A stretch of DNA of 64,000 nt from Xanthomonas sp. 3793 (GTDB lineage: Bacteria; Pseudomonadota; Gammaproteobacteria; Xanthomonadales; Xanthomonadaceae): assembly GCF_024806835.1 (NCBI RefSeq), contig NZ_JANTYU010000003.1:496001-560000 (forward strand). The letters are read 5' to 3'. The notes under the pieces are model-generated. The model worked only from the letters and a program-made list of their open reading frames with translations, made no database searches and was not told the DNA's origin. Position 1 is the first letter of the stretch. Each line of letters starts with the position of its first letter. A program made the position numbers and the translations under genes. Below are positions 26,475 to 36,816 of this stretch, in pieces.

Positions 26475-26737
26475 GTTCAGTGAGCCGCCGGGGCGGCGCG
26501 ACCAAGGCACCGTAACGCCGCCCTGGTCGCAGCATCACGATTGCGGCCGATCGCGCCATCGACCTGCGGCGACGGGCAAACCACGCCATCGCACCGGGCC
26601 CGCTTGTGCGCTTGCCCCAACCACTGCACCTCCAGCGCTCGCATCCATCTATCGCGCTCGTACACTAGCGACCTGCGCGCGTTGCCGATCGCCAGCGACA
26701 CCCGCGCCCTCCGTTCTGTTTGCACCGTATCGCTGCC

Positions 26738-27295
26738 ATGTCCTCCGCGCCCCCTGCCCCGTTTGCTCCACTTACCGCCCGCGCACTGAGCTGGGCGGTG
26801 TTGGCGATGGGCGCGGTGGTGCTGCTGTCCAACATCCTGGTGCAGTACCCGATCAACGACTGGCTGACCTGGGGCGCGTTCTCGTATCCATTGGCGTTTT
26901 TGGTCAGCAACCTGATCAATCGCCGCTTTGGCCCGCGTGCGGCGCGCACGGTGGCCTGGTGCGGGTTCGCACTGGCGGTGGTGTTGTCGATCTGGCTGGC
27001 GACGCCGCGCATTGCGGCGGCCTCGTGCACGGCCTTCATCGCGGCGCAGCTGCTGGATATCACCGTGTTCGACCGGCTGCGCAACGGCAGCTGGTGGCGC
27101 GCGCCCATCGTGGCCACCACCTGCAGCGCCACGCTGGATACCGCGCTTTTCTGGAGCATCGCCTTTGCCGGTGCATCGCTGCCGTGGCTGAGCTGGGCTG
27201 CAGGCGATCTGGCGGTGAAGCTGGGCATGGGCGTGTTCCTGCTCGGGCCGTTCCGCGCGTTGCTGTGGCGTAGCGCACCTCGGGCGAACAGCTGA
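26738..27295 (+). CDS. yhhQ: VUT-family transporter, queuosine-precursor type
   Basis: A 185-residue inner-membrane protein with about six hydrophobic helices. Sequences such as NILVQYPINDWLTWGAFSYPLAFLVSNLINRRFG and FIAAQLLDITVFDRLRNGSWWRAPIVATTCSATLDTALFWSIAF are typical of YhhQ, which imports queuosine precursors (preQ0, preQ1) in E. coli. Start 26738 (MSSAPPAP) is preferred; an ATG six codons earlier is possible. No queuosine synthesis gene is in the window. A 260-base gap separates it from the upstream gene. Confidence 0.85.
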   Translation: MSSAPPAPFAPLTARALSWAVLAMGAVVLLSNILVQYPINDWLTWGAFSYPLAFLVSNLINRRFGPRAARTVAWCGFALAVVLSIWLATPRIAAASCTAFIAAQLLDITVFDRLRNGSWWRAPIVATTCSATLDTALFWSIAFAGASLPWLSWAAGDLAVKLGMGVFLLGPFRALLWRSAPRANS

Positions 27296-27802
27296 ATCAC
27301 CGTTGGGTCATCGCAGCGTTGCACACACAGGTCTGTGCGCTGCAGACGATCGGTCGGCGCCATCGGCACGCCGTCGGCGCACACCGCCTGCATGGCGGCC
27401 AGGCCGCGTCACGTCGCGGTGTGCGCGGCACCTCACACGACTCATGAAACACCCGCATGAAGGCATGCGCGTGGCAGTAATGCTCTGGCGCAGCGCCTGA
27501 CCTACATTGGGCCACCGCAAGGCGCACCACCGCGGCAGCAACGCCCACCGACTGCAGCAGGTGGGTACGCAAAACGCGCAGTAGACAACCAGTGGCGTGA
27601 CCATGCAGACATCGCGGCGGACCGCTTGCACACGGTGATGCAGCGCGGTCGTCGGCGACATCGCAATGGCCAATGCCGCAGCGCTGCCGGTGCCCGCACC
27701 GCGTCGCCCGTTCGCCGCACACCTCATCCCTTCATCCACCGGCAAATGCAACCGCAACGGCACACAGGTGCGGGCGGCGTGCACCTTCATGAGAGCCACA
27801 CC
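27296..27802. other. Intergenic region, no gene seen
   Basis: About 500 bases between yhhQ and the hydrolase. A minus-strand frame across it has cysteine/arginine-rich shadow composition and no start signal, so I do not call it. Confidence 0.55.
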
Positions 27803-28831
27803 ATGCAACTGCGCATCCTCCTTTTGCTGCTCTTGCTCGTTTCATTCCCAACGCCAGGAGCAGACATGTCCAGCGGTGCCGATAACTTCTACACCAGCGA
27901 TGCGGTGACCATGCAAAAGGTCACTTTCAAGAATCAGTACCGGATGACCGTGGCCGGCAACCTGTTCGTGCCCAAGGGTCTGGACACCAGCAAGCGGCAT
28001 CCGGCCATTGTGGTCGGGCATCCGATGGGGGCGGTCAAGGAACAAAGCGCCAATCTCTACGCCACCAAACTTGCCGAGCAGGGCTTTGTGACGCTGTCGC
28101 TGGACCTGTCGTTCTGGGGCGAAAGCGAGGGGCAGCCGCGCAATGCGGTGTCGCCGGACATCTATGCGGAAGACTTCAGCGCGGCGGTGGATTTCCTGGA
28201 AACGCAGGCGTTTGTCGATCGCGAGCAGATCGGCGCGCTGGGTATCTGCGGCAGCGGCAGCTTCGTGATCAGCGCGGCCAAGATCGACCCGCGCATGCGC
28301 GCGATCGCAACGGTGAGCATGTACGACATGGGCGCGGCCAACCGCAATGGCCTGCGTCACGGGCTCAGCCTGGCGCAGCGCAAGCAGATCATCGCTGCGG
28401 CCGCCAAACAACGCACTGCCGAATTCAGCGGCGGGCCGGTGGAGTACGCCGGCGGCACGGTCCTGGCGCTGACGCCGCAGTCCACGCCGATCGAGCGCGA
28501 GTTCTACGATTTCTATCGGACACCGCGCGGACGGTACACGCCCAAGGGGCAGTCGCCCGAACACACCACCCGCCCGATGCTGACCAGCAACGTCAAGTTC
28601 ATGAACTTCTACCCGTTCAACGACATCGAGAGCATTTCGCCGCGCGCGATGCTGTTCATTACCGGCGAGAAAGCGCATTCGCGCGAGTTCAGCGAAGAGG
28701 CCTACCGTCTGGCCGGCCAACCCAGGCAACTGGTGATCGTGCCGGGTGCAGGACATGTGGACCTGTACGACCGCGTGGATCTGATTCCATTCGACGCGCT
28801 CACCGCGTTCTTCCGCGACCACCTGCAGTAA
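27803..28831 (+). CDS. Exported alpha/beta hydrolase, dienelactone-hydrolase-like with Cys at the nucleophile elbow
   Basis: A 342-residue protein with a leucine-rich signal peptide (MQLRILLLLLLLVSFPTPGA). The hydrolase fold shows VVGHPMGAVKEQ near the oxyanion strand, the elbow GALGICGSGSFV, where Cys replaces the usual Ser, and a late GAGHVDLYD with the catalytic His. Cysteine at this position occurs in dienelactone hydrolases. Substrate unknown. It is followed after 18 bases by a cyclophilin-like lipoprotein on the same strand, so they probably form an operon. Confidence 0.8.
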   Translation: MQLRILLLLLLLVSFPTPGADMSSGADNFYTSDAVTMQKVTFKNQYRMTVAGNLFVPKGLDTSKRHPAIVVGHPMGAVKEQSANLYATKLAEQGFVTLSLDLSFWGESEGQPRNAVSPDIYAEDFSAAVDFLETQAFVDREQIGALGICGSGSFVISAAKIDPRMRAIATVSMYDMGAANRNGLRHGLSLAQRKQIIAAAAKQRTAEFSGGPVEYAGGTVLALTPQSTPIEREFYDFYRTPRGRYTPKGQSPEHTTRPMLTSNVKFMNFYPFNDIESISPRAMLFITGEKAHSREFSEEAYRLAGQPRQLVIVPGAGHVDLYDRVDLIPFDALTAFFRDHLQ

Positions 28832-28849
28832 TCCACGAGGACAGCGCCG

Positions 28850-29350
28850 ATGCCGATCCTTCGCTCCAGCGCCTGTCTGCGCACCCTGGTGCTGGGGTGC
28901 GCCGTCCTGGTCGCCGCCTGCCCGGCTGCAACGCCACCGGCGGCGACCGCCCCACCGACACCGGAGCGTACGATGCGTATCGCCCTCACCATCGGCAACG
29001 AAGTCGTCGAAGCCGAACTGGTCGATCACTCGGCCACGCGCGACCTGCTGGCGCGGCTGCCGATGACCGTGTCTTTCGAAGACTTCCATGCCAGCGAGAA
29101 GATCAGCTACCTGCCGAATAAACTCGACCTGAGCGCCGTTGGCCCTGCCGGCCCGGCGCAGGTGGGCGACCTGATGTATTACGTGCCGTGGGGCAACCTG
29201 GCGGTGTTCTACCGCGGCTATACGCCATCGCGCGATCTGGTGCGCCTGGGGCGGATCGTGTCCAACCCGCAGGCGCTGACACGCTCGGCCGGCTTCACCG
29301 CGACCATCGCGCGTGCGCAGCCTGCGGCTGCGGCATCGCCACCGCACTGA
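28850..29350 (+). CDS. Cyclophilin-like-fold lipoprotein
   Basis: A 166-residue protein. A lipobox LVAAC puts the lipidated cysteine near residue 24. After a Pro/Ala/Thr-rich linker comes a small domain MRIALTIGNEVVEAELVDHSATRDLLARLPMTVSFEDFHASEKISYLP...GDLMYYVPWGNLAVFYRG, matching the bacterial cyclophilin-like beta-barrel family; activity is unknown and it is not a proven prolyl isomerase. GAGGA precedes the start. Paired with the upstream hydrolase. Confidence 0.8.
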   Translation: MPILRSSACLRTLVLGCAVLVAACPAATPPAATAPPTPERTMRIALTIGNEVVEAELVDHSATRDLLARLPMTVSFEDFHASEKISYLPNKLDLSAVGPAGPAQVGDLMYYVPWGNLAVFYRGYTPSRDLVRLGRIVSNPQALTRSAGFTATIARAQPAAAASPPH

Positions 29351-29426
29351 CGCGGCCGATCACAACCGGCTCGCCGCTGCGCTGCGCATGGCGTGCTGCC
29401 ATCACCTGCACACATCATGCAATGCC

Positions 29427-32252
29427 TCACGCACGCGGTTCGTCCCTGCCGCGCGGGAACGCCAGGCCTTGCGCCTGCGCGATCGCGAAGATGCTGCCGG
29501 TGGCCTGCTGGATGGCGGCGGTAGGCGTGATCAGGCGCGGGCGCCGGTCCAGCGTGCAGGCCAGCCCGGCCTCCACCAGCGTGGCATGTGCGTCGTGCAG
29601 TGTTTGCGCGGCAGTGCCGGGCAGCCACTGCGCCTGCACCAGTGCATCGATCAAGGCTGGTGTGTCGCAGACCTGTAGCAGCGGCGGATGCTGCGCCGCC
29701 TGGCCCAGCACACCGGCCTGCAGCAGGAATTCCAGATCCACCAGGCCGCCGGCGCCCTGCTTGAGATCCAGCCGGCCGGCATCGCTGCGATCGAGTTCGG
29801 CGCGCATGCGTGCGCGCATCTTGCGCACGTCTTCGTGCAGCAGCGCAGTGTCGCGCACGCGCGCCAGCGTCTGGCGACGCACCTGTGTAAAGGCCTCGCA
29901 CAACGACGCGTCGCCCGCGACCGCGCGTGCGCGCACCAGCGCCTGATGCTCCCAGGTCCACGCGCGCTCGCGCTGATACTCGCGGTAGCTGGCCAGCGAC
30001 GACACCAGCGCCCCCTTGCCGCCATCCGGGCGCAGCCGCACATCGATGTCGTACAGGCGGCCGGCGCCGGTTTCGGCCGCGAGCAACGCCATCACCTTCT
30101 GCGCAAAGCGTGCGAACCAGCGCCCGGCCTCCAACGGCCGTTTGCCGTCCGAGCTTTCCACCGCGCGCGGATGATCGTAGAGAAACACCAGGTCCAGATC
30201 CGAGCCGAAGCCCAGTTCCAACCCACCCAGGCTGCCGTAGCCGATGATGGCGAATGTGCCGCCGGGCACCTGCCCGTGCGCGGCAACCAGCTCCACGCGC
30301 GCCAGCTGCAGGACGGTCTGCACCACCGCCTCGGCAAGCCAGGCCAGTTGCCGGGTGCTGTCCACCGCAAGCTGGCGGCCGTCGAGCGTGGCCAGCGCGA
30401 TGCGGAAGCTCAGCGCCAGCCGGCGCTCGTTGAGTTCGCGCAGTGCCGCTTCGGTATCGTCGATCTGCAGCGTGTCGGCACACGCCGCCTGCAGGGCCGC
30501 GCGATCCGGCAATGGCCCGCTGATGCGGGTGTCGAGCAGCTCGTCCAGCAGCAGCGGGTACGCGGCCAGGCGCTCGGCCAGCAGCGCGCTGCGCGAAAGC
30601 ACATCGACCAGGCGCGCGAGCGCGCTGGGTTGTTCGTCCAGCAGCGCCAGATAGCTGGTGCGACGCAAGGTGGCCTGCAACAGGCCCAGCATGCGTCGCA
30701 CGGCCGCATCGGGCTGGCTGGCGCGCGTGGCCGCGTGCAGCAGCGCCGGCATCACCCGATCCAGCCGCGCACGCGCGGTGTCGGACAGCGCACGCACGCC
30801 GGACGACTGCGCAAAATCGCTCAGCACCTGATGCGCGTTGCCGGGATCGTGCAAGCCGATGCCCCGCAACGGCGCCGCATCGCCCTCGGGCAATGCGCGC
30901 CAGTAATCGGCCAGCGCATCCGGCGCGCTGGCACGCACGCGCGGCGCCAGCAACTCGGCAAATTCCGCCGCCACCCGGCTGCGATGTGGGGCCAGCGCGT
31001 CCAGCAGCGCCGGCCAGTCCGCATGGCCCAGGCCCAACGCAATCCGCTCGCGGTCCAGCGGCGCCTGCGGCAAGGCATGGGTCTGGGCATCGCGCAGCAT
31101 CTGCAGGCGGTTTTCCAGACGCCGCAAGAAGCGATACGCCTCGGTCAAGGCCGCACCGTTGTCCGCTTCGATCTGGCCTGCGGCCACCAGCGCCTGCAAC
31201 GCGGGCAACAGGCGTCGTTCGCGCAGCGCGGGCTCGCGTCCGGCGCGGATCAGTTGCAGCGATTGCGCAAGAAATTCGATCTCGCGAATGCCGCCGGGCC
31301 CGCGCTTGATGTCGTCCAGCCGGTCGTGCCGCGCCACTTCGGCAGTGATGGCGGCCTTCATTTCGCGCAGGCCGTCCAGTGCGGTGAAATCCAGGTAGCG
31401 CCGGTAGACGAACGGCCGCAGCGTCTCCAGCCACGCCTCGCCGGCGGCGATGTCGCCTGCCACCGCGCGCGCCTTGAGCCAGGCATAGCGCTCCCAATCG
31501 CGGCCCTCGCGCTGGAAGTACTGGTCCATGCCGGTGAACGACAACGCCACGCGGCCGGCGGTGCCGAATGGCCGCAGGCGCAGATCCACGCGGTGACTGA
31601 ACCCGTCGGCGGTGGTCTCGTCGAGCAGCTTGGCCAGTTGCTGGCCCAAGCGCGCGAAATATTCCTCGGCCGCCAGCGGGCGCGCGCCGTCGGACTGCCC
31701 GCCCTGCGGGTAGGCATAGACCAGATCCACATCCGAGGAGAAATTCAGCTCGCCGCCGCCGAGTTTGCCCAGCCCGAACACCACCAGCCGCTGCACGCTG
31801 CCGTCGTCGGCCATCACCTGCCCGTGGCGGCTGTCGAACTGCTGCTCCAGCGCCTGCAGTGCACATTGCAGGCAGGTTTCCGCCAACCGGGTCGCACCGG
31901 CAAGCGTGTCGTCCACGCTGTCCAGCCCCAGCACGTCGCGCCACACCAGGCGGGTGGATTCGGCGGCGCGGTAGCGCCGTAACTGCGCCGCCCAGGCCTG
32001 TGGCTGCGCCGGGTCCAGCGTCGGTACCGGCAGCGGCGGCGGATCGGCCTGGGCCAGGTGCTGCAGCAAGGCGGGCTGACGCGCCAGGGTTTCCAGCGCG
32101 AAGTCGCTGACCAGCGCCACCTGTTCGAGCGCTGACGCAAGATCGCCGCCAGGCCAGGGTTGCTCGGCCGGGACGGCCTGGCGGACACGCGCCACGGCCC
32201 GCTCGATCAGAGCGGTGAGCGCAGGAGAAGCGGAGGAAATGGGTAGCGACAT
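29427..32252 (-). CDS. glnE: Bifunctional glutamine synthetase adenylyltransferase/adenylyl-removing enzyme
   Basis: A 941-residue cytoplasmic enzyme that attaches AMP to, or removes it from, glutamine synthetase in response to PII and glutamine. Two nucleotidyltransferase domains are visible: [20 protein letters not shown] near residues 160-180 (adenylyl-removing half) and [22 protein letters not shown] near residues 670-690 (adenylyl-transferase half), each with paired Asp residues. The helical [14 protein letters not shown] near the C-terminus also fits. Start 32252 ([12 protein letters not shown]) is chosen; the frame is open upstream but that part is arginine-rich and non-coding in appearance. 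Confidence 0.97.
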   Translation of the reverse strand: MSLPISSASPALTALIERAVARVRQAVPAEQPWPGGDLASALEQVALVSDFALETLARQPALLQHLAQADPPPLPVPTLDPAQPQAWAAQLRRYRAAESTRLVWRDVLGLDSVDDTLAGATRLAETCLQCALQALEQQFDSRHGQVMADDGSVQRLVVFGLGKLGGGELNFSSDVDLVYAYPQGGQSDGARPLAAEEYFARLGQQLAKLLDETTADGFSHRVDLRLRPFGTAGRVALSFTGMDQYFQREGRDWERYAWLKARAVAGDIAAGEAWLETLRPFVYRRYLDFTALDGLREMKAAITAEVARHDRLDDIKRGPGGIREIEFLAQSLQLIRAGREPALRERRLLPALQALVAAGQIEADNGAALTEAYRFLRRLENRLQMLRDAQTHALPQAPLDRERIALGLGHADWPALLDALAPHRSRVAAEFAELLAPRVRASAPDALADYWRALPEGDAAPLRGIGLHDPGNAHQVLSDFAQSSGVRALSDTARARLDRVMPALLHAATRASQPDAAVRRMLGLLQATLRRTSYLALLDEQPSALARLVDVLSRSALLAERLAAYPLLLDELLDTRISGPLPDRAALQAACADTLQIDDTEAALRELNERRLALSFRIALATLDGRQLAVDSTRQLAWLAEAVVQTVLQLARVELVAAHGQVPGGTFAIIGYGSLGGLELGFGSDLDLVFLYDHPRAVESSDGKRPLEAGRWFARFAQKVMALLAAETGAGRLYDIDVRLRPDGGKGALVSSLASYREYQRERAWTWEHQALVRARAVAGDASLCEAFTQVRRQTLARVRDTALLHEDVRKMRARMRAELDRSDAGRLDLKQGAGGLVDLEFLLQAGVLGQAAQHPPLLQVCDTPALIDALVQAQWLPGTAAQTLHDAHATLVEAGLACTLDRRPRLITPTAAIQQATGSIFAIAQAQGLAFPRGRDEPRA

Positions 32253-32715
32253 GCGCCGATTCTGGCATCCCGCCACGACAGTGGCATGTAGGCGCGCCCG
32301 ATCTCCCGACAACCGCAGGCTGCTGCTCCCGTTTGTACGATGCGCGATGCACGCCAGGCCCCGCGAGTGGCTGTACGCCACAGCGTCGATCGCAGCCGCG
32401 ATCGGGACGACGCCGTGTCTGGGCACCAGACCGCAGGCCGCAGCGCAGGCGCAGCCCCGGCGTCGAGGTTGCAGCGCAGCGCGCTGATGCTGGCGATGCA
32501 CCCGACGCACTCGGCAAGCGCCAGCAGGTCAGCACGAGGACTGCAGGCTGTCGATCGTCAGCGGACTTTCAATCCACCGTGAGCAGGCAAACCGACAGGC
32601 GGCGCATATTGCGTGTCCGTTGCGACAGGCGCGCGATTTCCAAGCGTTGAACATCCCGCTGACGGAGCCCTGACGATGGCCGTGCTGCACTGCGGTTTTC
32701 GCACGAGGCTCCGCC
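32253..32715. other. Divergent intergenic region between glnE and the cupin gene
   Basis: About 460 bases that should hold both promoters. I see no convincing gene and no clear operator. Confidence 0.5.
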
Positions 32716-33234
32716 ATGTCACCCACGCTGCTGCCCGCCGCACTGCTGCCATCCCAGGTTGCGTTGAACAACGACGGCACCGATCTGGCGTTGCCACCCA
32801 GCCTGCCGTTCCTGCACCTGTGGACCGGGCCGGATGGCGTCAGCCAGCTCACTCCTTCGCAGTTGCCGGGTTTCGGTAGCAAGAGCGTGGGTGGCGGTGC
32901 AGCGCCACAGTGGCTGCGGCCGTTCCCGGGTGAGGTGCTTGGCATCCAGTTTGCGGTGCTGCCGGTGGGCTGGGTCGGCGACTGGCACGAGAGCCCGCAT
33001 CCGCAGTGGGTGATTCCGCTGCGTGGCCGCTGGTTCATCGAAACCGGCGACGGCACGCGGGTGGAAATGGGCCCTGGCGATATCCATTTCGGCCAGGACC
33101 AGGGCACCACCGATGCGCGTGGCCACCGTTCCGGCCAGCTCGGCGATGCGCCGTGCTTTCAGATGCTGGTGCAGTTTGCGCAGTCACCCGGCGCGGCGGT
33201 GGCGCATCCGTTCGGTCACGAGGCGCCGCGTTGA
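32716..33234 (+). CDS. Cupin-domain protein
   Basis: A 172-residue protein with a single beta-barrel cupin. Metal-ligand candidates lie in GDWHESPHPQWVIPLRGRWFIETGDG and MGPGDIHFGQDQGTT, giving the H-x-H pattern plus a later His. Metal and substrate are unknown. It overlaps the lactonase gene by one base (TGATG), so they are co-translated and probably act in one sugar-acid or aromatic pathway. GAGG precedes the start. Confidence 0.8.
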   Translation: MSPTLLPAALLPSQVALNNDGTDLALPPSLPFLHLWTGPDGVSQLTPSQLPGFGSKSVGGGAAPQWLRPFPGEVLGIQFAVLPVGWVGDWHESPHPQWVIPLRGRWFIETGDGTRVEMGPGDIHFGQDQGTTDARGHRSGQLGDAPCFQMLVQFAQSPGAAVAHPFGHEAPR

Positions 33235-34151
33235 TGCACAGCCATTGCCGCGTGCGGCCGCCCGGCCCGCCGCAGCCAACCCGGTGCGCACCGCCGACGA
33301 CGCAGCACCCCGCCCTGGCCGCGCGGCTGGGCAACGCGCACCTGCACACGCTGTATGACCAGGCGACCTGGAGCGAAGGCCCGGTGTGGTGGGAGGCGCA
33401 GCGCACGCTGGTGTGGAGCGACGTGGTGGGCCGCCGCGTGCTCGGGTGGCGCGAGGACGGCGCAGTGGACGTGTTGCTGGACGCCACGGCCTTTACCAAC
33501 GGCAATGCGGTGGATGCGCAACAGCGGCTGGTGCATTGCGAGCATGGCCGCCGCGCGATCACCCGCAGCGATGCGGATGGACGGGCGCATCTACTGGTCG
33601 GCCGCTTCCAGGGCAAGCGGCTGAATTCGCCGAACGATCTGATCGTCGCGCGCGATGGCGCGATCTGGTTCACCGACCCACCGTTCGGCCTGCTCAAGCC
33701 CAGCCAGGGCTGCCCCGGCCCGCAGGAGCTGGGCCATCACGGCCTCTACCGGCTGCCGCCCGATGGTGGCGCGCTGCATTGTATGGCCCGGCTGGATCAC
33801 CCCAACGGGCTGGCGTTTTCGCCCGACGAACGCGTGCTGTACGTGTCGCAAACCCCGGAAACCGGCTCTGGCGAGCAGGAAATCATTGCAATGGACTGGC
33901 GCGATGGTGCACTGCACGATCCACGCCGCTTTGCAGTGGTGCCCGAGGGCCTGCCAGATGGCCTGTGCGTAGACCGGCAAGGCTGGCTATGGAGCAGTTC
34001 CGGCGCCGGCGTGTGCGTTTTCGATCCGGAGGGCCGCCTGCTGGGGCTGGTGCCGACCCCGCATACCGCATCCAATTGCAGTTTCGACCAGGATCACCAG
34101 CGCTTGTTCATCACCGGCGGCAGCGCGCTGTGGCTGCTGGAACTGGCATAA
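33234..34151 (+). CDS. SMP-30/gluconolactonase-family lactonase
   Basis: A 305-residue six-bladed propeller enzyme that hydrolyses sugar lactones with a divalent metal. Motifs are WSEGPVWWEAQRTLVWSDVVGRR (metal-binding Glu), RLNSPNDLIVARDGAIWFTDPPFGL (Asn/Asp), HPNGLAFSPDERVLYVSQT and LPDGLCVDRQGWLW (metal Asp). The first 25 residues are poorly conserved, so the true start could be slightly later. The start codon shares a base with the cupin stop. Confidence 0.9.
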   Translation: MHSHCRVRPPGPPQPTRCAPPTTQHPALAARLGNAHLHTLYDQATWSEGPVWWEAQRTLVWSDVVGRRVLGWREDGAVDVLLDATAFTNGNAVDAQQRLVHCEHGRRAITRSDADGRAHLLVGRFQGKRLNSPNDLIVARDGAIWFTDPPFGLLKPSQGCPGPQELGHHGLYRLPPDGGALHCMARLDHPNGLAFSPDERVLYVSQTPETGSGEQEIIAMDWRDGALHDPRRFAVVPEGLPDGLCVDRQGWLWSSSGAGVCVFDPEGRLLGLVPTPHTASNCSFDQDHQRLFITGGSALWLLELA

Positions 34152-34202
34152 ATCCACTGGTTTGCAGGGCTGTACACGCTTGACCGGCCAAACGTCAGGC
34201 AA

Positions 34203-34240
34203 TAAAAAAGCCCGCTTGCAGCGAACTGCCAGCGGGCTTT
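34203..34240 (-). terminator. Intrinsic terminator, minus strand (also weakly plus)
   Basis: Stem AGCCCGCT and AGCGGGCT with a 14-base loop; on the minus strand it is followed by a run of six T, well suited to stop the AsmA-like gene that ends at 34375. On the plus strand it ends TTTGC and may help end the lactonase transcript. Confidence 0.8.
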
Positions 34241-34374
34241 GCTCCCTCCCCCACGTCGGGATGCAGGAGCATAGTGCGCGCCCCGAATCCGACTTGCACG
34301 CTGCACTGCAAAACAACACCAGACGGTACAGAACTGGTCCAGTTTTCTTCACGCAGCGCTGGCGTGGACGGCGC

Positions 34375-36816
34375 TCAGCGGATCAGGTCCGGCTGCGCCC
34401 GATACCACTCCGGCGCGCGCCGCAGGTGCCACTCGGGGCTGTCGTTGCGCAGGCCGATCGCCGCACTCAAGACACCCCAGCGTGCGAGCAGGCTGCCGCT
34501 GCGCTGCGTGCCCTGCAGGCGCAATCGCGCATCGATCTGAAAACGCTCGTTGCTTGCCTGCAGTCGATCGACGATGACGGTGTTGCCCTGCCACTGCACA
34601 CGGCCGGTCACCTGCGCCTGCCCTGCATCCACCAGGCGCAGCATCCAGTCGGGAATGGAGCGGTCGCGCGCGTACAGCGCCATCAGGAACGCCAGGTCGC
34701 GCACCTGGATGCGCACGCGCCCATCCACGCCGATCGGCTGACGCCACTGCATGCGGGTGTCGTCCAGCACGATGCGCGCCCACCAGCCATCGCGGCGTTG
34801 GCCGTCCGGACCGGTGAAACCCACATTGCGCAGTTGCACCGTGCTTGCATCGAGGCGAAAGTTTTCTGCGCGCAGATCGCCACGTTGCAGACGCAGATCG
34901 GCATCCACGTCGCCGCGCAACGCGAGCCCTGCGAACTGCAGGCGCGCCGCGCGCGCACCGATACGCAAGCCGCCCTTGCCGATACGCCCGCCGGGTTCGA
35001 TCTGCAGATCGCCGCTGAGCACACCGTTGCCGCCATCGAACCGCAGCTGCTGTTGCGGCAGATAGCGGTTGTACGCGCGCAGGTCCGGCACACGCGCGTT
35101 GGCGAAGGTCAGATGCGCCCGCGTGGCATCGCGCAAGGTGGTGAGGTTGCGTGCGTCGGCGCGCGTCTGCAGATCCAGGCGCAGATCGCGGCCTTGCACG
35201 AACGGACGCGTGGGCGCGTCGCTGTGCGCGATCGAAAACTGCTGCATCTGCAGCGCAAGCGCGGGCAGCAGCTGACCGTCTGCATCGGCGTCCACGCGCA
35301 GATCGGCACTGGCCTGACCGTCGATGGCATGCCCCATCACGCCGACATGCGCGCGCACATGCGGCACCTGCAGACGGCTGCCTGCACCGAGCTGGCCGCG
35401 CGTAATGCGCAGGTCCGCATCGACCAGGCCATCGCCGTCCAGGGTGAGCCAGTCGACATCCGGAAACAGCGCAGGAATCCAGCTGAGCGAGGCCAGTTGC
35501 CAATGCAGCCTTGCATGCCCGGAGGTGCGCGGTAGCAGGTGGCGCAGCGATGTCAGCGGCAACTGCCGGCCCTGCACGCGCAGGTCGGCGTCCAGTGTCA
35601 GCCCCGCATCGGCAGGCTCGGGCATGCTCACGGTCAGACGCATGTTGTCGTCCACCTGCAACTGCGCCGCCACCTCGCCCAGCAACGCGGCAGGCGTGCG
35701 CGTACTGTCGTGCAGGGGCGCGCGCCAGTGCAGCTGGCTGCCGGGTTGCAATGCACCGCGCGTCCAGCGCAACTCGCCATCTGCGCGCCCCTTGCCCGGC
35801 CGCGTGACCACCGTGTGCCGGCCCTGCGCAGTGCGGGTAACGTCCAGCGCCGCGGTGTCGCCGTGCAGGGCCACCAGCGCATCGGTCAGCTGCAGCAGGG
35901 CCAGCCCCCGCGCCTGGTCGGGGACATGCCGCGCAATGCTCGCTTCCAGGCGCAGCTGCCCGTTGCGCAGCACCTCGCTCTTGCCCCAGTGCACGCGCGC
36001 GTTGTCGAACGCGGCGTGCGACGGAAACAGCTCCATCGGCCCGCCACGCAACTGCTTGAACAGGCCGAGCTGCAACTGGCCGTCACCTTCGATCCGCAGT
36101 TGACGCAGCGACAGCGCGTGGACCTGCGCGGCCTCGATGCGGTCGAACTGCAGTGTCCAGGCGGGTGTGGCAGGTGCTGGGTTTGCAGGGGTATTGGCGG
36201 CTGGCGGATCGCGTGCCTGGTCTGACGACGATGTTGCTGTTGGTGTTGGTGTTGGCTTCACACGTTCTGCGGCTGCCGCTGTTGGTGCTGTGGAAGGCGC
36301 AGCTGTCGCGCGCGTTGCATGCGCTGCGACTTGTTCGCTTGGATCGGTTGCGGGTGCAGGCGATGTTGCGCCCGGCGTAGTGGTTGCAGGCTGCGCACCG
36401 ACCACGGCAGCGGCGGGAGGCGTGGCCACGGCATCCGCCATGGAGGTTGCCGACTGCAGACCGGCACGCACACCGTACACCTGCAGTTCCGGCACCAGCA
36501 GTTGCCGATGCAGCAAGGGCAACATCCGTATCTGCCCGCTCATGCGCTCCGCGCTGACGTTCCAGCGGTTGCGCGTGGAGCGGCCGTGCAGGTCGACATT
36601 CCACAACATCACCCGTCCCGGCCACCAGGTCAGCCCGGGGCCCCACTGCATGGCGAAGGTGTCCGGCTTGCGGTTGAGCGCTGCCGGCCCCAGCGGGGTG
36701 TTGAGCAGCAGATTGCCGAGCAGCAGGTAGCCGACATACAGCGCGATCACTGCCGCTAATGGCCAACGCAGCGTGCGAGGCAATGCGCGCCAACGGGCGC
36801 GAACGGGCATCGTCAT
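34375..36816 (-). CDS. AsmA-like membrane-anchored periplasmic protein, paralog 1
   Basis: An 813-residue protein with one N-terminal transmembrane helix (LRWPLAAVIALYVGYLLLGNLLLNTPLG) and a long beta-repeat-rich periplasmic part, the style of AsmA/TamB/YdbH lipid-transport bridges. Residues about 125-215 are an Ala/Pro/Thr-rich linker. It is homologous along its length to the next upstream gene (shared LLNTPL, NRxPxxFxMQxGPxLTxxPGxVMxWNV, RYL...GGxGxLxGD, RxPEWYRxQPxL ends). AAGGAG precedes ATG 36816. No named family is certain to me; envelope lipid traffic is inferred from the architecture. Confidence 0.75.
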   Translation of the reverse strand: MTMPVRARWRALPRTLRWPLAAVIALYVGYLLLGNLLLNTPLGPAALNRKPDTFAMQWGPGLTWWPGRVMLWNVDLHGRSTRNRWNVSAERMSGQIRMLPLLHRQLLVPELQVYGVRAGLQSATSMADAVATPPAAAVVGAQPATTTPGATSPAPATDPSEQVAAHATRATAAPSTAPTAAAAERVKPTPTPTATSSSDQARDPPAANTPANPAPATPAWTLQFDRIEAAQVHALSLRQLRIEGDGQLQLGLFKQLRGGPMELFPSHAAFDNARVHWGKSEVLRNGQLRLEASIARHVPDQARGLALLQLTDALVALHGDTAALDVTRTAQGRHTVVTRPGKGRADGELRWTRGALQPGSQLHWRAPLHDSTRTPAALLGEVAAQLQVDDNMRLTVSMPEPADAGLTLDADLRVQGRQLPLTSLRHLLPRTSGHARLHWQLASLSWIPALFPDVDWLTLDGDGLVDADLRITRGQLGAGSRLQVPHVRAHVGVMGHAIDGQASADLRVDADADGQLLPALALQMQQFSIAHSDAPTRPFVQGRDLRLDLQTRADARNLTTLRDATRAHLTFANARVPDLRAYNRYLPQQQLRFDGGNGVLSGDLQIEPGGRIGKGGLRIGARAARLQFAGLALRGDVDADLRLQRGDLRAENFRLDASTVQLRNVGFTGPDGQRRDGWWARIVLDDTRMQWRQPIGVDGRVRIQVRDLAFLMALYARDRSIPDWMLRLVDAGQAQVTGRVQWQGNTVIVDRLQASNERFQIDARLRLQGTQRSGSLLARWGVLSAAIGLRNDSPEWHLRRAPEWYRAQPDLIR

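Noticed and set aside
27308..27808. A 166-codon minus-strand frame between yhhQ and the hydrolase.
   Set aside because: Cysteine/arginine-rich composition, no ribosome-binding site, and it overlaps the hydrolase start.
29218..32535. A 1105-codon minus-strand frame overlapping glnE.
   Set aside because: Off-frame shadow of glnE, arginine- and alanine-rich, without motifs.
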